Positions 1 through 10,170 of a stretch of 64,000 nt of DNA are shown in pieces. Position numbers and translations under genes: made by a program. Source of the stretch: Tragulus kanchil (lineage: Eukaryota > Chordata > Mammalia > Artiodactyla > Tragulidae); assembly GCA_022376925.1 (NCBI GenBank), contig JAIOJX010000032.1, forward strand, positions 201,124,939 through 201,188,938, written 5' to 3'. The notes beneath the pieces were generated by a model that worked only from the letters and a program-made list of their open reading frames with translations, had not been told where the DNA came from and made no database searches. Each line of letters begins with the position of its first letter. Within the stretch, counting starts at the first letter, position 1.

Positions 1-417
1 CTTCAGCCATTAAGTAGAGACATGAACCCGAGGATATCATTTAACCCCGCAGACCCTCAATTATGTTTTCTCTAAAAGAAAACTAAATGTCCTTAGTATT
101 CCTGTTTCACAGGGTTATGGTGAGAACGAAGCAAGGTAAGACAGGTTGTAGGAAATGTCATTAGAACTAGAACATACCATCCCAGCATAAGATCCATGCT
201 ACATTTTATTGTGCTGCATAGACGTTACACTTTTTACACGTTAGAAGGTTTTAGCGGCCCTGTGTCAAGCAAGTGTATTGGTGCAATTTTTCCAATAGCA
301 TTTGCTCACTTCATGTCTCAGTGTCACCTTTGGTAATCCTCACATATTTCAAGATTCCTCATTATTATTATATTTGTTATGATGACCTGTGATCAGTGAT
401 CTCTGATGTTTCTGTTG
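1..417. other. Unassigned single-copy sequence
   Basis: AT-rich sequence with no recognisable repeat family, exon or RNA gene. It ends where the first tandem duplication begins. Confidence 0.5.
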
Positions 418-2664
418 AAAAATAAATTACAACTTACTGCAGCTCCAGACAATGGTTAGCATTTTTGCAATAAAGTACTTTTTAATTAAGGTATGTACAT
501 TGTTTTTTAGACATAATGCTATTTCACACTTCATAGAGTACAGTACAGTGTAAACATAGCTTTTTACATGTACTGGGAAACCAAAGAATTCACATGCCTC
601 AATTTATTGCCATATTTGCTTTACTTTGGTGGTCTGGAACCTTACCCATAATAACTCCAAGGAATGTCAGTATACCCTTCCACAGGGTGCAGTCCTGGGA
701 AAGAGTCTCATCGTTCTCTGGCCACTGAGTCATAGCTAGAAACCAAGCAAGGCCCACCACCAGTAGACATAACACCTTTTTCTCAGCTCAACCCACCTGG
801 GGAATTGCGGGCAGCTGGGGCTTGAACGTTTAGGCTTTTTGTCCTTTTATGCACAGGCTCAGGAGATGCAAGCAGTATGGTAGAAGTGGACTGGTGAAAA
901 AGAAAACAGATGACCTTCCACCAGACAGGAGCAAAAAAGAGATGTGCTCTGAGGAGAGCAACAGTGATCAAACAAAATAACCATACTGAGCATCCTCGCC
1001 TTCCCTTCCACTGGAGAGCACGGAGCGCCTTCCTCGCAGCCTCTAATCTCCATGGGAAGTGGGGGTAAGAGACAGCCTTGCCTCCATAGGTCAGATGAGG
1101 CACAGAGAGCTTATCAAAGCAGGAGGGAAAACCAGGAGTAGGACACCCAGATCTTGGCCTCCGATCCAGTTGCCTACCCTTAGAACCTAGGTCTTACAGA
1201 GGAGTATTTAAAAGTAGTTCTCACTGAAGGGGAAAACCCTATCATCAGATAGGGTTGCCTGCCATGAATTAACAGACAAAAAATAAAATATATGCTGCAG
1301 GGCTGGCCTTTCATTCATCTAGGTCCAAAGAAGGACTCAGGAGCCTCCCTGAGATCTTGCCGTCCGTAGCCTAGGATGACCACACAGGGGTGGCCGGGAG
1401 CACCCAGAGACGCGCCCCCACCCCCAGTGGGGGATGAGGTAACACTGAGTGCCTGGCCCAGGGGGTTAGGACAAAACTCCCTGCCTTGACAACTGTTCGT
1501 GTCATGCAGGAGGAGAAGGACTAATTGAAAGTCGATGCCCCAAAAATAAATTACAACTTACTGCAGCTCCAGACAATGGTTAGCATTTTTGCAATAAAGT
1601 ACTTTTTAATTAAGGTATGTACATTGTTTTTTAGACATAATGCTATTTCACACTTCATAGAGTACAGTACAGTGTAAACATAGCTTTTTACATGTACTGG
1701 GAAACCAAAGAATTCACATGCCTCAATTTATTGCCATATTTGCTTTACTTTGGTGGTCTGGAACCTTACCCATAATAACTCCAAGGAATGTCAGTATACC
1801 CTTCCACAGGGTGCAGTCCTGGGAAAGAGTCTCATCGTTCTCTGGCCACTGAGTCATAGCTAGAAACCAAGCAAGGCCCACCACCAGTAGACATAACACC
1901 TTTTTCTCAGCTCAACCCACCTGGGGAATTGCGGGCAGCTGGGGCTTGAACGTTTAGGCTTTTTTTGTCCTTTTTATGCACAGGCTCAGGAGATGCAAGC
2001 AGTATGGTAGAAGTGGACTGGTGAAAAAGAAAACAGATGACCTTCCACCAGACAGGAGCAAAAAAGAGATGTGCTCTGAGGAGAGCAACAGTGATCAAAC
2101 AAAATAACCATACTGAGCATCCTCGCCTTCCCTTCCACTGGAGAGCACGGAGCGCCTTCCTCGCAGCCTCTAATCTCCATGGGAAGTGGGGGTAAGAGAC
2201 AGCCTTGCCTCCATAGGTCAGATGAGGCACAGAGAGCTTATCAAAGCAGGAGGGAAAACCAGGAGTAGGACACCCAGATCTTGGCCTCCGATCCAGTTGC
2301 CTACCCTTAGAACCTAGGTCTTACAGAGGAGTATTTAAAAGTAGTTCTCACTGAAGGGAAACCATATCATCAGATAGGGTTGCCTGCCATGAATTAACAG
2401 ACAAAAAATAAAATATATGCTGCAGGGCTGGCCTTTCATTCATCTAGGTCCAAAGAAGGACTCAGGAGCCTCCCTGAGATCTTGCCGTCCGTAGCCTAGG
2501 ATGACCACACAGGGGTGGCCGGGAGCACCCAGAGACGCGCCCCCACCCCCAGTGGGGGATGAGGTAACACTGAGTGCCTGGCCCAGGGGGTTAGGACAAA
2601 ACTCCCTGCCTTGACAACTGTTCGTGTCATGCAGGAGGAGAAGGGACTAATTGAAAGTGGGAGA
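418..2664. repeat. Tandem duplication 1 (unit ~1,124 bp)
   Basis: Copy A runs from about 418 to 1532 and copy B from about 1542 to 2655, in direct orientation. They differ by homopolymer indels (the T runs near 836 and 1960) and a small change near 1233/2355. Copy A ends in 'gtcgatgcccc', which looks like a shortened form of what follows copy B (a gggagacag stretch, then atgcccc). Both copies hold otherwise unassigned sequence. This is most simply an unmerged contig overlap. Confidence 0.95.
1063..1180 (-). repeat. Possible MIR fragment
   Basis: The words 'cagatgaggcacagagag' and a following 'aggacacccagatcttgg' resemble the MIR core read on the reverse strand. The match is weak and eroded. 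The same stretch recurs in copy B near 2187-2304. Confidence 0.3.
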
Positions 2665-3307
2665 CAGATGCCCCAGTGGGATCTGCATCTCTTTCGCTTT
2701 CTGTTTCTGGAAGGGAAAGAAGATTGTCATAAAAATAACTGAACTGACATCAAATATTTAAATTTCAGAAATAGAGGAAAAAAGAAAGTGAAAAGTGAGA
2801 TTAAAATATGCCGTAAACAAGGCACAAAGTTGGGCTGTGCCAGGAGGGCTCTTTCCTCCTTGGGCTTAGCCGGTGACACTATCATGCCATACCCACATGG
2901 CATGCGCCAGATATTCCCAGGAAAGAGCGCAGGGTAGAAGGATGAGCTTAACCTCCTCTCTGCTGTCAAGGCAGTGAAGCCAGGCCACAGGCCCGTGTGT
3001 GGAAGCGTGGCTCTGTTTTATGGACCAGACTATACTTGTCACCCTGGGCCACTTTCTCTGGAAGGCACATCACTGGCCATTAAGGGGACAAGACAGGAAG
3101 GTGGAAGATGGAGAGAACCTGGGGAACCAGAGTGGCAGCCATTCACGACACCACTGCTCCATGGGCCAGGCATGGCTCAAAAAAGAAATCTGCAGTGAGC
3201 TCTGAGGACAGGGAAGGCAGGAGACACAGTTCAGGTCTATAGCTGATGAAGGAGTAGTGTAGGGAAATGCATTCTGTTCCCTCACCCTCTTCCCCCATGG
3301 ACTTGTT
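2665..3307. other. Unassigned single-copy sequence
   Basis: No repeat family or exon was recognised. Short open frames on both strands lack any recognisable domain, and nothing suggests splicing or codon constraint. Confidence 0.45.
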
Positions 3308-3521
3308 TGTTGTTGCTGAGTTTGTAAGTCATGTTCAATTCTTTGAGACCCTATGGACTGTAGCCCACCAGGCTCCTCTGTCCAGGGGATTTTTCGGACA
3401 AGAATACTGGAGTGGGTTGCCATTTCCTTCTCCAGGGGATCTTCCCGACCCAAGGATCAAACCCACATCTCCTGAATTAGCAGGTGGATGTTTTTCACCA
3501 TTGAGCCACCAGGGAAACCCC
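3308..3521 (-). mobile_element. Bov-tA SINE
   Basis: Ruminant tRNA-derived SINE in reverse orientation. Diagnostic words are 'tatggactgtagcccaccag', 'aatactggagtgggttgcc' and the terminal 'gagccaccagggaaacccc'. The BovB-derived tail comes first on this strand and the tRNA-like head last, so the element points left. It is eroded (for example 'ttttcggacaagaatac'), so it is not a recent insertion. Confidence 0.9.
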
Positions 3522-3601
3522 CTCCACTAAATCGAGGGGATTAAATGAAGTGGGGGCACACAAACTCTCCTAGCTTGAGTGTGGGGAGATAACAGAACAG
3601 A

Positions 3602-5841
3602 GTGTAGAACCTTAGAGTCATAGAGTCCTAATCAAAGCAAGCTGAGGGTCGGAAATGCAGATCTAAAGAGGCATGTGGGACTCCTAGTCGGAAACCAGGG
3701 AAGCCTAGGGTCCAGTCAGTTACAATAAGCAGATGACAAGGTAGTAGCGTGCCTTCCACAGTCGGCTCAGCAGGCCTTGGTGACCGAAGGGAGCAAGTCT
3801 GGACGCTCAGATTTGGGCAGTGGATCCAGTGACGTAATGAACTTGTGGATTGTAGGGACAGGTGGGACCAGGTAGCTAGAGGAAGGAAAAGCATCATGGG
3901 GCATGAAGGAGCTTTCCCTACTAGAAACTTAGAGGACAAAGGTATAGAAGATGAGACTTTGAGGGAAAAGGACGATGCTGAGCTCCCTGGCCATGGCAGG
4001 ATTCAAGGGGCATCGGAGCAGCAGAGGTTCAGCCCCAGGGGAGCAGCAATCTTCCAAGAAAATCTAAGATCTCATGATTCCATTACTTTTCTCTTCCTCC
4101 TACCCACCCTGTATTCACCCTACCTCCCATACACATAGTTACCCTCCACTACCCATGTCATCAAGTTAGTAAGAGAAATTGGTTGGATAAGAGAGGGAAA
4201 CTGCTTCAAAAGTATACACAAGTCCACTAACATGCAAGAATGTATCCTCTCCAACAAACACTCTATTCACCTTCCACAGTCCAAAGGGTGACCCAGAGGT
4301 TGTCTTCTTTCCCTCAGTGATAACCATCTGAGCATTCTTATACCTTCACTGGGCAATAGGATTCTTTCAGGTCAGCAACATCTCCCTCAATTCAGGGTGC
4401 TACCCCCATGTGATCCATGAACCGTGTAGCTCAGAGCACAAAGAAGGCTGTGGGGTTCCTGCTGGTGTCTGCCCAGGAGCATCCCCTCTCCACTTTTGCC
4501 CCTCTTTCTTTTGTCAAAGTAATTAATTAATTTTAATTGGAAGATAATTACAATATTGTGATGGTTTTCCCATGCACCAACATGAATCAGCTCTGGGTAT
4601 ACGTATGTCCCCCATCCTGAACCCCCATCGCCCCTCCCTCCCCCGCCCTGTCCCCTCGAGGATGGGAAGATTGGAGAATGACACTGAAACATGTATATCC
4701 AGCTATGGGAACAGATTGACCATCGCAAAAGTGTAGAACCTTAGAGTCATAGAGTCCTGATCAAAGCAAGCTGAGGGTCGGAAATGCAGATCTAAAGAGG
4801 CATGTGGGACTCCTAGTCGGAAACCAGGGAAGCCTAGGGTCCAGTCAGTTACAATAAGCAGATGACAAGGTAGTAGCGTGCCTTCCACAGTCGGCTCAGC
4901 AGGCCTTGGTGACCGAAGGGAGCAAGTCTGGACGCTCAGATTTGGGCAGTGGATCCAGTGACGTAATGAACTTGTGGATTGTAGGGACAGGTGGGACCAG
5001 GTAGCTAGAGGAAGGAAGAGCATCATGGGGCATGAAGGAGCTTTCCCTACTAGAAACTTAGAGGACAAAGGGATAGAAGATGAGACTTTGAGGGAAAAGG
5101 ACGATGCTGAGCTCCCTGGCCATGGCAGGATTCAAGGGGCATCGGAGCAGCAGAGGTTCAGCCCCAGGGGAGCAGCAATCTTCCAAGAAAATCTAAGATC
5201 TCATGATTCCATTACTTTTCTCTTCCTCCTACCCACCCTGTATTCACCCTACCTCCCATACACATAGTTACCCTCCACTACCCATGTCATCAAGTTAGTA
5301 AGAGAAATTGGTTGGATAAGAGAGGGAAACTGCTTCAAAAGTATACACAAGTCCACTAACATGCAAGAATGTATCCTCTCCAACAAACACTCTATTCACC
5401 TTCCACAGTCCAAAGGGTGACCCAGAGGTTGTCTTCTTTCCCTCAGTGATAACCATCTGAGCATTCTTATACCTTCACTGGGCAATAGGATTCTTTCAGG
5501 TCAGCAACATCTCCCTCAATTCAGGGTGCTACCCCCATGTGATCCATGAACCGTGTAGCTCAGAGCACAAAGAAGGCTGTGGGGTTCCTGCTGGTGTCTG
5601 CCCAGGAGCATCCCCTCTCCACTTTTGCCCCTCTTTCTTTTGTCAAAGTAATTAATTAATTTTAATTGGAAGATAATTACAATATTGTGATGGTTTTCCC
5701 ATGCACCAACATGAATCAGCTCTGGGTATACGTATGTCCCCCATCCTGAACCCCCATCGCCCCTCCCTCCCCCGCCCTGTCCCCCTCGAGGATGGGAAGA
5801 TTGGAGAGAATGACACTGAAACATGTATATCACCATATGCA
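3602..5841. repeat. Tandem duplication 2 (unit ~1,129 bp)
   Basis: Copy A runs from about 3602 to 4699 and copy B from about 4731 to 5841. The 30 bases between them (4700-4730, 'ccagctatgggaacagat...') are a noisy version of the sequence that continues after copy B ('caccatatgcaaaacagat...'). Substitutions separate the copies (tccta/tcctg, aaggtatag/aagggatag, ggaaaagc/ggaagagc). A false duplication from an unmerged overlap is the best reading. Confidence 0.95.
4516..4699 (-). mobile_element. L1 3' end, truncated copy at the duplication boundary
   Basis: First-copy version of the L1 fragment described at 5645-5950, carrying the same 'aattaattttaattggaag' start and 'caccaacatgaatcagctc' core. 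It is cut off at the garbled junction near 4700, so it is not a second insertion event. Confidence 0.65.
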
Positions 5842-5950
5842 AAACAGATGACCAGTGCAAGTTCAGTGCATAAAGCAGGGCACCCAGAGCCTGTGATCCC
5901 ATACACCATCTCTCTGAATGTAAGCCCAACTTCATTCCAGTATCAGGCAA
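5645..5950 (-). mobile_element. L1 3' end with internal inversion (twin-priming type)
   Basis: The left part (about 5645-5786) reads as the reverse complement of a ruminant L1 3' UTR: 'taattttaattggaagata', then 'caacatgaatcagctctgg'. From about 5787 ('gaggatgggaagattgg') the L1 3' UTR reads forward: 'gacactgaaacatgtatat', 'acagatgaccagtgcaag', 'aagcagggcacccagagc'. An opposite-strand 5' segment joined to a 3' segment is the layout left by twin priming during target-primed reverse transcription. The right-hand edge is uncertain. Confidence 0.65.
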
Positions 5951-6017
5951 CCACAGCTCTACGGAAGACTGGCCCCAGCCCTAGGGAAGGAGTCTTGATG
6001 AGTTCAGGCAAACAAGG

Positions 6018-6385
6018 TAATCCCACTTCCCTTGCTAGTTATGGTGGGTGATGCCATTCTGACCAATGAGACCTGGGGGGAAACCTGCACTTCTATGAAG
6101 CTTTCTCCCTCCAAAATTGGCATGCGGCTGTTTGCCTGTGACACCATATACGGACCATCTTGAGGCCATGAGGAGAGGCCCACCCAACAGCATAAGCCAA
6201 GATATAAAGGCTAGTAGGGTGGAATGAGAGAAAAGATCTGGAAACACGTATGAGCCACGGAATGAGCCAACTCTGGAATGGCTACATCTAGACTTTTTAC
6301 TCTTGGAAGTGACATAATAAATATTTTTCTTCTTATTAAAACCACTTCTAATTGAGTTTTCTATTACTTGCTACTGAAAGCATTC
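6018..6385 (+). mobile_element. Ancient LTR-like mammalian repeat, family not assigned
   Basis: The order 'attctgaccaatgagacc', then 'gaggccatgagga', 'gacataataaatattttt' and 'gttttctattacttgct' follows a common old mammalian LTR-type repeat ending in an AATAAA-like signal and a 'tctgttacttgcagcc'-like end. I cannot name the family with confidence. Confidence 0.4.
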
Positions 6386-6389
6386 CAGC

Positions 6390-6720
6390 TCCTAGGCACA
6401 CCAGATTGCTTTTACCTCTGGGGCCTTCGCACATGCTCTCCTTCTTTCACCCGGGCCCTCCTTCCTGCACCACCCCCCTCCACCCGGATGCTTGCTCACC
6501 CTTCATGTTTCAGCACGGACGTCATGGGCTCCAGGAAGCCCTCCCTGGCCCTCTTTCATCAGCATTCCCTACATCCTACACTTCCCTCTCACACCAACTT
6601 ACCTTGCTGTCTCAGCCAGGCCTTCACTAGGCTGCAAATTCCGTAAGGATTGGGACAGTGACCTTACTGTTTACTGCTCTCCCAGGTCTAGCATTTAATA
6701 GGCAAACATTTTATTTATTC
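6390..6720 (+). mobile_element. L2 LINE 3' fragment
   Basis: 'ggggccttcgcacatgctc', 'gaagccctccctggccctc' and the terminal 'atttattcaacaga' follow the well-known L2 3' region. It is heavily diverged and carries no coding capacity. Confidence 0.7.
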
Positions 6721-6910
6721 AACAGACAGTAAGAAGAGTGAATGTTTATTTAGCAGTTTACATGAACCAAGTTCTAAACACCTTCATCCTCACAACCACC
6801 GACAAAATAGGCACTTCATTATTGCCATTTTACAGGTGAGAAAACAGGCACAGAGAGGGTGATTCACTTGTCCAAGGTCACACAGCTGAAGAGTGCTAAA
6901 GAAGAATTTT
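6721..6910 (-). mobile_element. MIR SINE
   Basis: Contains 'attttacaggtgagaaaaca', 'ggcacagagagggtgatt' and 'tccaaggtcacacagctga', the conserved MIR core in reverse orientation. Confidence 0.85.
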
Positions 6911-6944
6911 AACACAGGTAGTCTCCCTTCACGACACAACACAA

Positions 6945-7085
6945 AACCACTGAACGCCCACTATATGCAAGGCGTGGTTGTCGGTGCTGAATATACAGTG
7001 TGACCAAGACAAAGTTCCTTCTCTTGAAGAGCTTATATTGTAGTGAGAGGAGACAGGTAATAAATAAGAAACAAATACATACAGC
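6945..7085 (+). mobile_element. L2 LINE fragment
   Basis: 'actatatgcaaggcgtgg', 'gctgaatatacagtgtgacc' and 'gagcttatattgtagtgag' match the L2 3' end pattern (a 'gtgccaggcactgt'-like start and a 'gagcttacattctagtg'-like end). Confidence 0.6.
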
Positions 7086-7089
7086 CTTA

Positions 7090-7290
7090 AAGTCACAATC
7101 TTTAGATTTAAATCTCATTTCCCCATTAATCACTGGTATCACTTTAAACCAATTACTAACCCCCTCTGAACCTCAGCTCAACTCATAATCCAAGAAACGG
7201 ATTGATGTGGGAACAAAATAAGAATACTTGTAAAATGGCCTTTTATACCATCTGCCACATAATAAGGGCGTAATAGAATGTTATTAATAG
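7090..7290 (+). mobile_element. MIR SINE
   Basis: 'tttaaaccaattactaaccc', 'cctctgaacctcagctc' and 'tgtaaaatggccttttatac' follow the forward MIR consensus (loss of the CpG positions, 'cctcagtttcctcatctgtaaa'-like tract). Diverged. Confidence 0.6.
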
Positions 7291-7592
7291 TTTAATCTGG
7301 ATCCCCACAAAGAATGAGCCCCGCAAAGAGAAGCTAAAGGAGTTTTAGATCTGGAGAACTGGTTGAAGAAGTCTGTAGAGAATTTGATTGCTCAATTAGG
7401 AAAGGGTAATTTATCTTCTTGGTCTAGAAGGATTCCAGAGCCAAGCCAGCTCCTAACTCCCTTTTCTCCAAGTTATTATCTACACCTGTTGGATACAAAG
7501 TGGGGATTGGCAAGGTTGGGGACCAAGATATTCATTTCTGGTGGTAAATCACCACTCATGACATATGAGAGGTGGCCCAACGTGTTTGCATT
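7291..7592. other. Unassigned sequence
   Basis: Nothing recognisable. It borders duplication 3. Confidence 0.4.
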
Positions 7593-9775
7593 AAGAAAAC
7601 CCTATCCGGCCTGCTAGGATCTCGGTCATTGTCCAGGGGAAGACCATCATCAGTAGAATAAATGAATTCTGTCTTCTTTCATAATTGCATTGATTTATTT
7701 ATGCATATTTATTAATCTATTAAGGCCTATTCACTATTTCAGAATGGATAAGTGCTAACACATCTAACTGGTGCTATTTTGAAAACTGTCATCTTTCTCA
7801 ACCTGTCTTTTTGACTGCCCCAAGGCAAGGGAAGACCAGACAGCCACATGAGTAGAGGCAAGCTGATCCCAGGTAACATTCATGAAGTAAAAAGAAGTCT
7901 TACCTCTCAGACTCACAGCCTGGCCAGGCTGAGAGAGGTTCAGGCTGCTGCAAACAATGACTTTCAAAAAAGTGAGGATGCTCATGCTTTCCACATGCTT
8001 TTACCATTTCACAGTAAACTATACAGAGTCTATGTGGTAAAAAAATATGATAATTTTCCATTGGTCATCCCTTATTCTTTTCAATGGTTGTATAATGTCA
8101 CATCATATGACTATATCTCCATGTACTCAACCAATGTGCAATTAGTGAGTTGGCCATGACTGAGCACACACAATTAATGACTATTCAGATATTTTTTTTT
8201 TTAGGCTTTGTTGTTATACTCAGTGACACAAGGAGTATCTTTGTGAAGTTGCTAGGTCATTGTGTATGCTTTTGGTGTTATTTGTTTTGATTTATTCTCA
8301 AAAATGCCCTCTGAACTACCATTCTATCTGTGATAGCCAATAAAAGTACCTTTTGTATCTAAAGATCCACCCAAGAAAACCAAATTTATTACTTTATAGT
8401 CCGAGCTGTTGGTTGGTTTTGCTAAAACATACTAAGCAGTTTTTATAATGGAGATACCTAGGCTTGACTCTGATATCTGGCTGTTTCCAAAAATAAAATC
8501 CATCTCTTAAGAAAAGTATTTGGGGGCTTCCCTAGTGGTCCAGTGGGTAAAGAGTCTATCTTGCAGTGCAAGGGACTCTGGTTCGATCCCTGGACCAGGA
8601 AGACTCCACATGCCATGGAGCGGCTGAACCGGTGCATCCAATTACGAGCCAGCACTCTGGAGCACATTACCACAGTGCCAAAGAAAACCCTATCCGGCCT
8701 GCTAGGATCTCGGTCATTGTCCAGGGGAAGACCATCATCAGTAGAATAAATGAATTCTGTCTTCTTTCATAATTGCATTGATTTATTTATGCATATTTAT
8801 TAATCTATTAAGGCCTATTCACTATTTCAGAATGGATAAGTGCTAATACATCTAACTGGTGCTATTTTGAAAACTGTCATCTTTCTCAACCTGTCTTTTT
8901 GACTGCCCCAAGGCAAGGGAAGACCAGACAGCCACATGAGTAGAGGCAAGCTGATCCCAGGTAACATTCATGAAGTAAAAAGAAGTCTTACCTCTCAGAC
9001 TCACAGCCTGGCCAGGCTGAGAGAGGTTCAGGCTGCTGCAAACAATGACTTTCAAAAAAGTGAGGATGCTCATGCTTTCCACATGCTTTTACCATTTCAC
9101 AGTAAACTATACAGAGTCTATGTGGTAAAAAAATATGATAATTTTCCATTGGTCATCCCTTATTCTTTTCAATGGTTGTATAATGTCACATCATATGACT
9201 ATATCTCCATGTACTCAACCAATGTGCAATTAGTGAGTTGGCCATGACTGAGCACACACAATTAATGACTATTCAGATATATTTTTTTTTAGGCTTTGTT
9301 GTTATACTCAGTGACACAAGGAGTATCTTTGTGAAGTTGCTAGGTCATTGTGTATGTTTTTGGTGTTATTTGTTTTGATTTATTCTCAAAAATGCCCTTT
9401 GAACTACCATTCTATCTGTGATAGCCAATAAAAGTACCTTTTGTATCTAAAGATCCACCCAAGAAAACCAAATTTATTACTTTATAGTCCGAGCTGTTGG
9501 TTGGTTTTGCTAAAACATACTAAGCAGTTTTTATAATGGAGATACCTAGGCTTGACTCTGATATCTGGCTGTTTCCAAAAATAAAATCCATCTCTTAAGA
9601 AAAGTATTTGGGGGCTTCCCTAGTGGTCCAGTGGGTAAAGAGTCTATCTTGCAGTGCAAGGGACTCTGGTTCGATCCCTGGACCAGGAAGACTCCACATG
9701 CCATGGAGCGGCTGAACCGGTGCATCCAATTACGAGCCAGCACTCTGGAGCACATTCACCCAGAGTCAGTGCCAA
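7593..9775. repeat. Tandem duplication 3 (unit ~1,088 bp)
   Basis: Copy A spans about 7593-8680 and copy B about 8681-9775. Copy A breaks inside a CHR SINE: 'cacattaccacagtgcca' replaces the intact 'cacattcacccagagtca', a loss of a few bases exactly at the join. Single-base differences (gctaacac/gctaatac, tgtatgctt/tgtatgttt, ccctctgaac/ccctttgaac) look allelic. Apart from the SINE the unit is unassigned sequence. Confidence 0.95.
8523..8680 (+). mobile_element. CHR-type tRNA-Glu SINE, cut by the duplication junction
   Basis: First-copy version of the element at 9611. It starts with 'gggcttccctagtggtccag' and has the tRNA B-box-like 'ggttcgatccctgg', but stops at 8680 where the second copy of the unit begins. 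The missing 3' end and target-site duplication indicate the break is not biological. Confidence 0.85.
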
Positions 9776-9832
9776 AGAATAAAGATGGATGAAAATAAAT
9801 AAATATATTTTTTAAATGTTAAAAAAAAATAC
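9611..9832 (+). mobile_element. CHR-type tRNA-Glu SINE with target-site duplication
   Basis: Complete copy, from the tRNA-derived head ('gggcttccctagtggtccag', 'ggttcgatccctgg') through a 'gagccagcactctggagc' body to an AT-rich tail ('ataaataaatatatttttt', then an A run). It is flanked by the direct repeat 'gaaaagtattt' at 9599-9609 and 9833-9843, which fixes the insertion boundaries. CHR SINEs are shared by ruminants, hippos and whales. Confidence 0.88.
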
Positions 9833-9843
9833 GAAAAGTATTT

Positions 9844-10170
9844 TGACCACTGACAATGTTCAAAGCAATATGCTACAACATATTTCTAAGCAGCCTAAAT
9901 GACAGTTTAAAGATTATTACCTCAATTCAGTGAATAAACATGCATACGTCAGGGTATGTGTTTACATCCGTGTGTGCAGATGCATAAACAATTACCAGGA
10001 AGATATACACTAAGTTTTGACAGCGGTCTTCCTAGGGTGCTGATATTACGGATGAGTTATTCATTGTGTTTTCCTTTACTTTCTAAACTTTCTGAAACGA
10101 GTCTATATAACTTTTGTAATCAGGAAGAAAAGGACAATAAGTATTTCATAAATATATTTTTAATGTGCCA
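9844..10170. other. Unassigned AT-rich sequence
   Basis: No family or exon recognised. Confidence 0.4.

Noticed and set aside
5516..5950. 144-codon minus-strand frame
   Set aside because: It covers the inverted L1 3' end. The copy-A equivalent has a different frame because of small indels.
8523..8680. tRNA gene (tRNA-Glu-like head)
   Set aside because: The tRNA-like sequence is the head of a CHR SINE with degraded arms and a SINE tail. The same applies to every Bov-tA and CHR head in the window.
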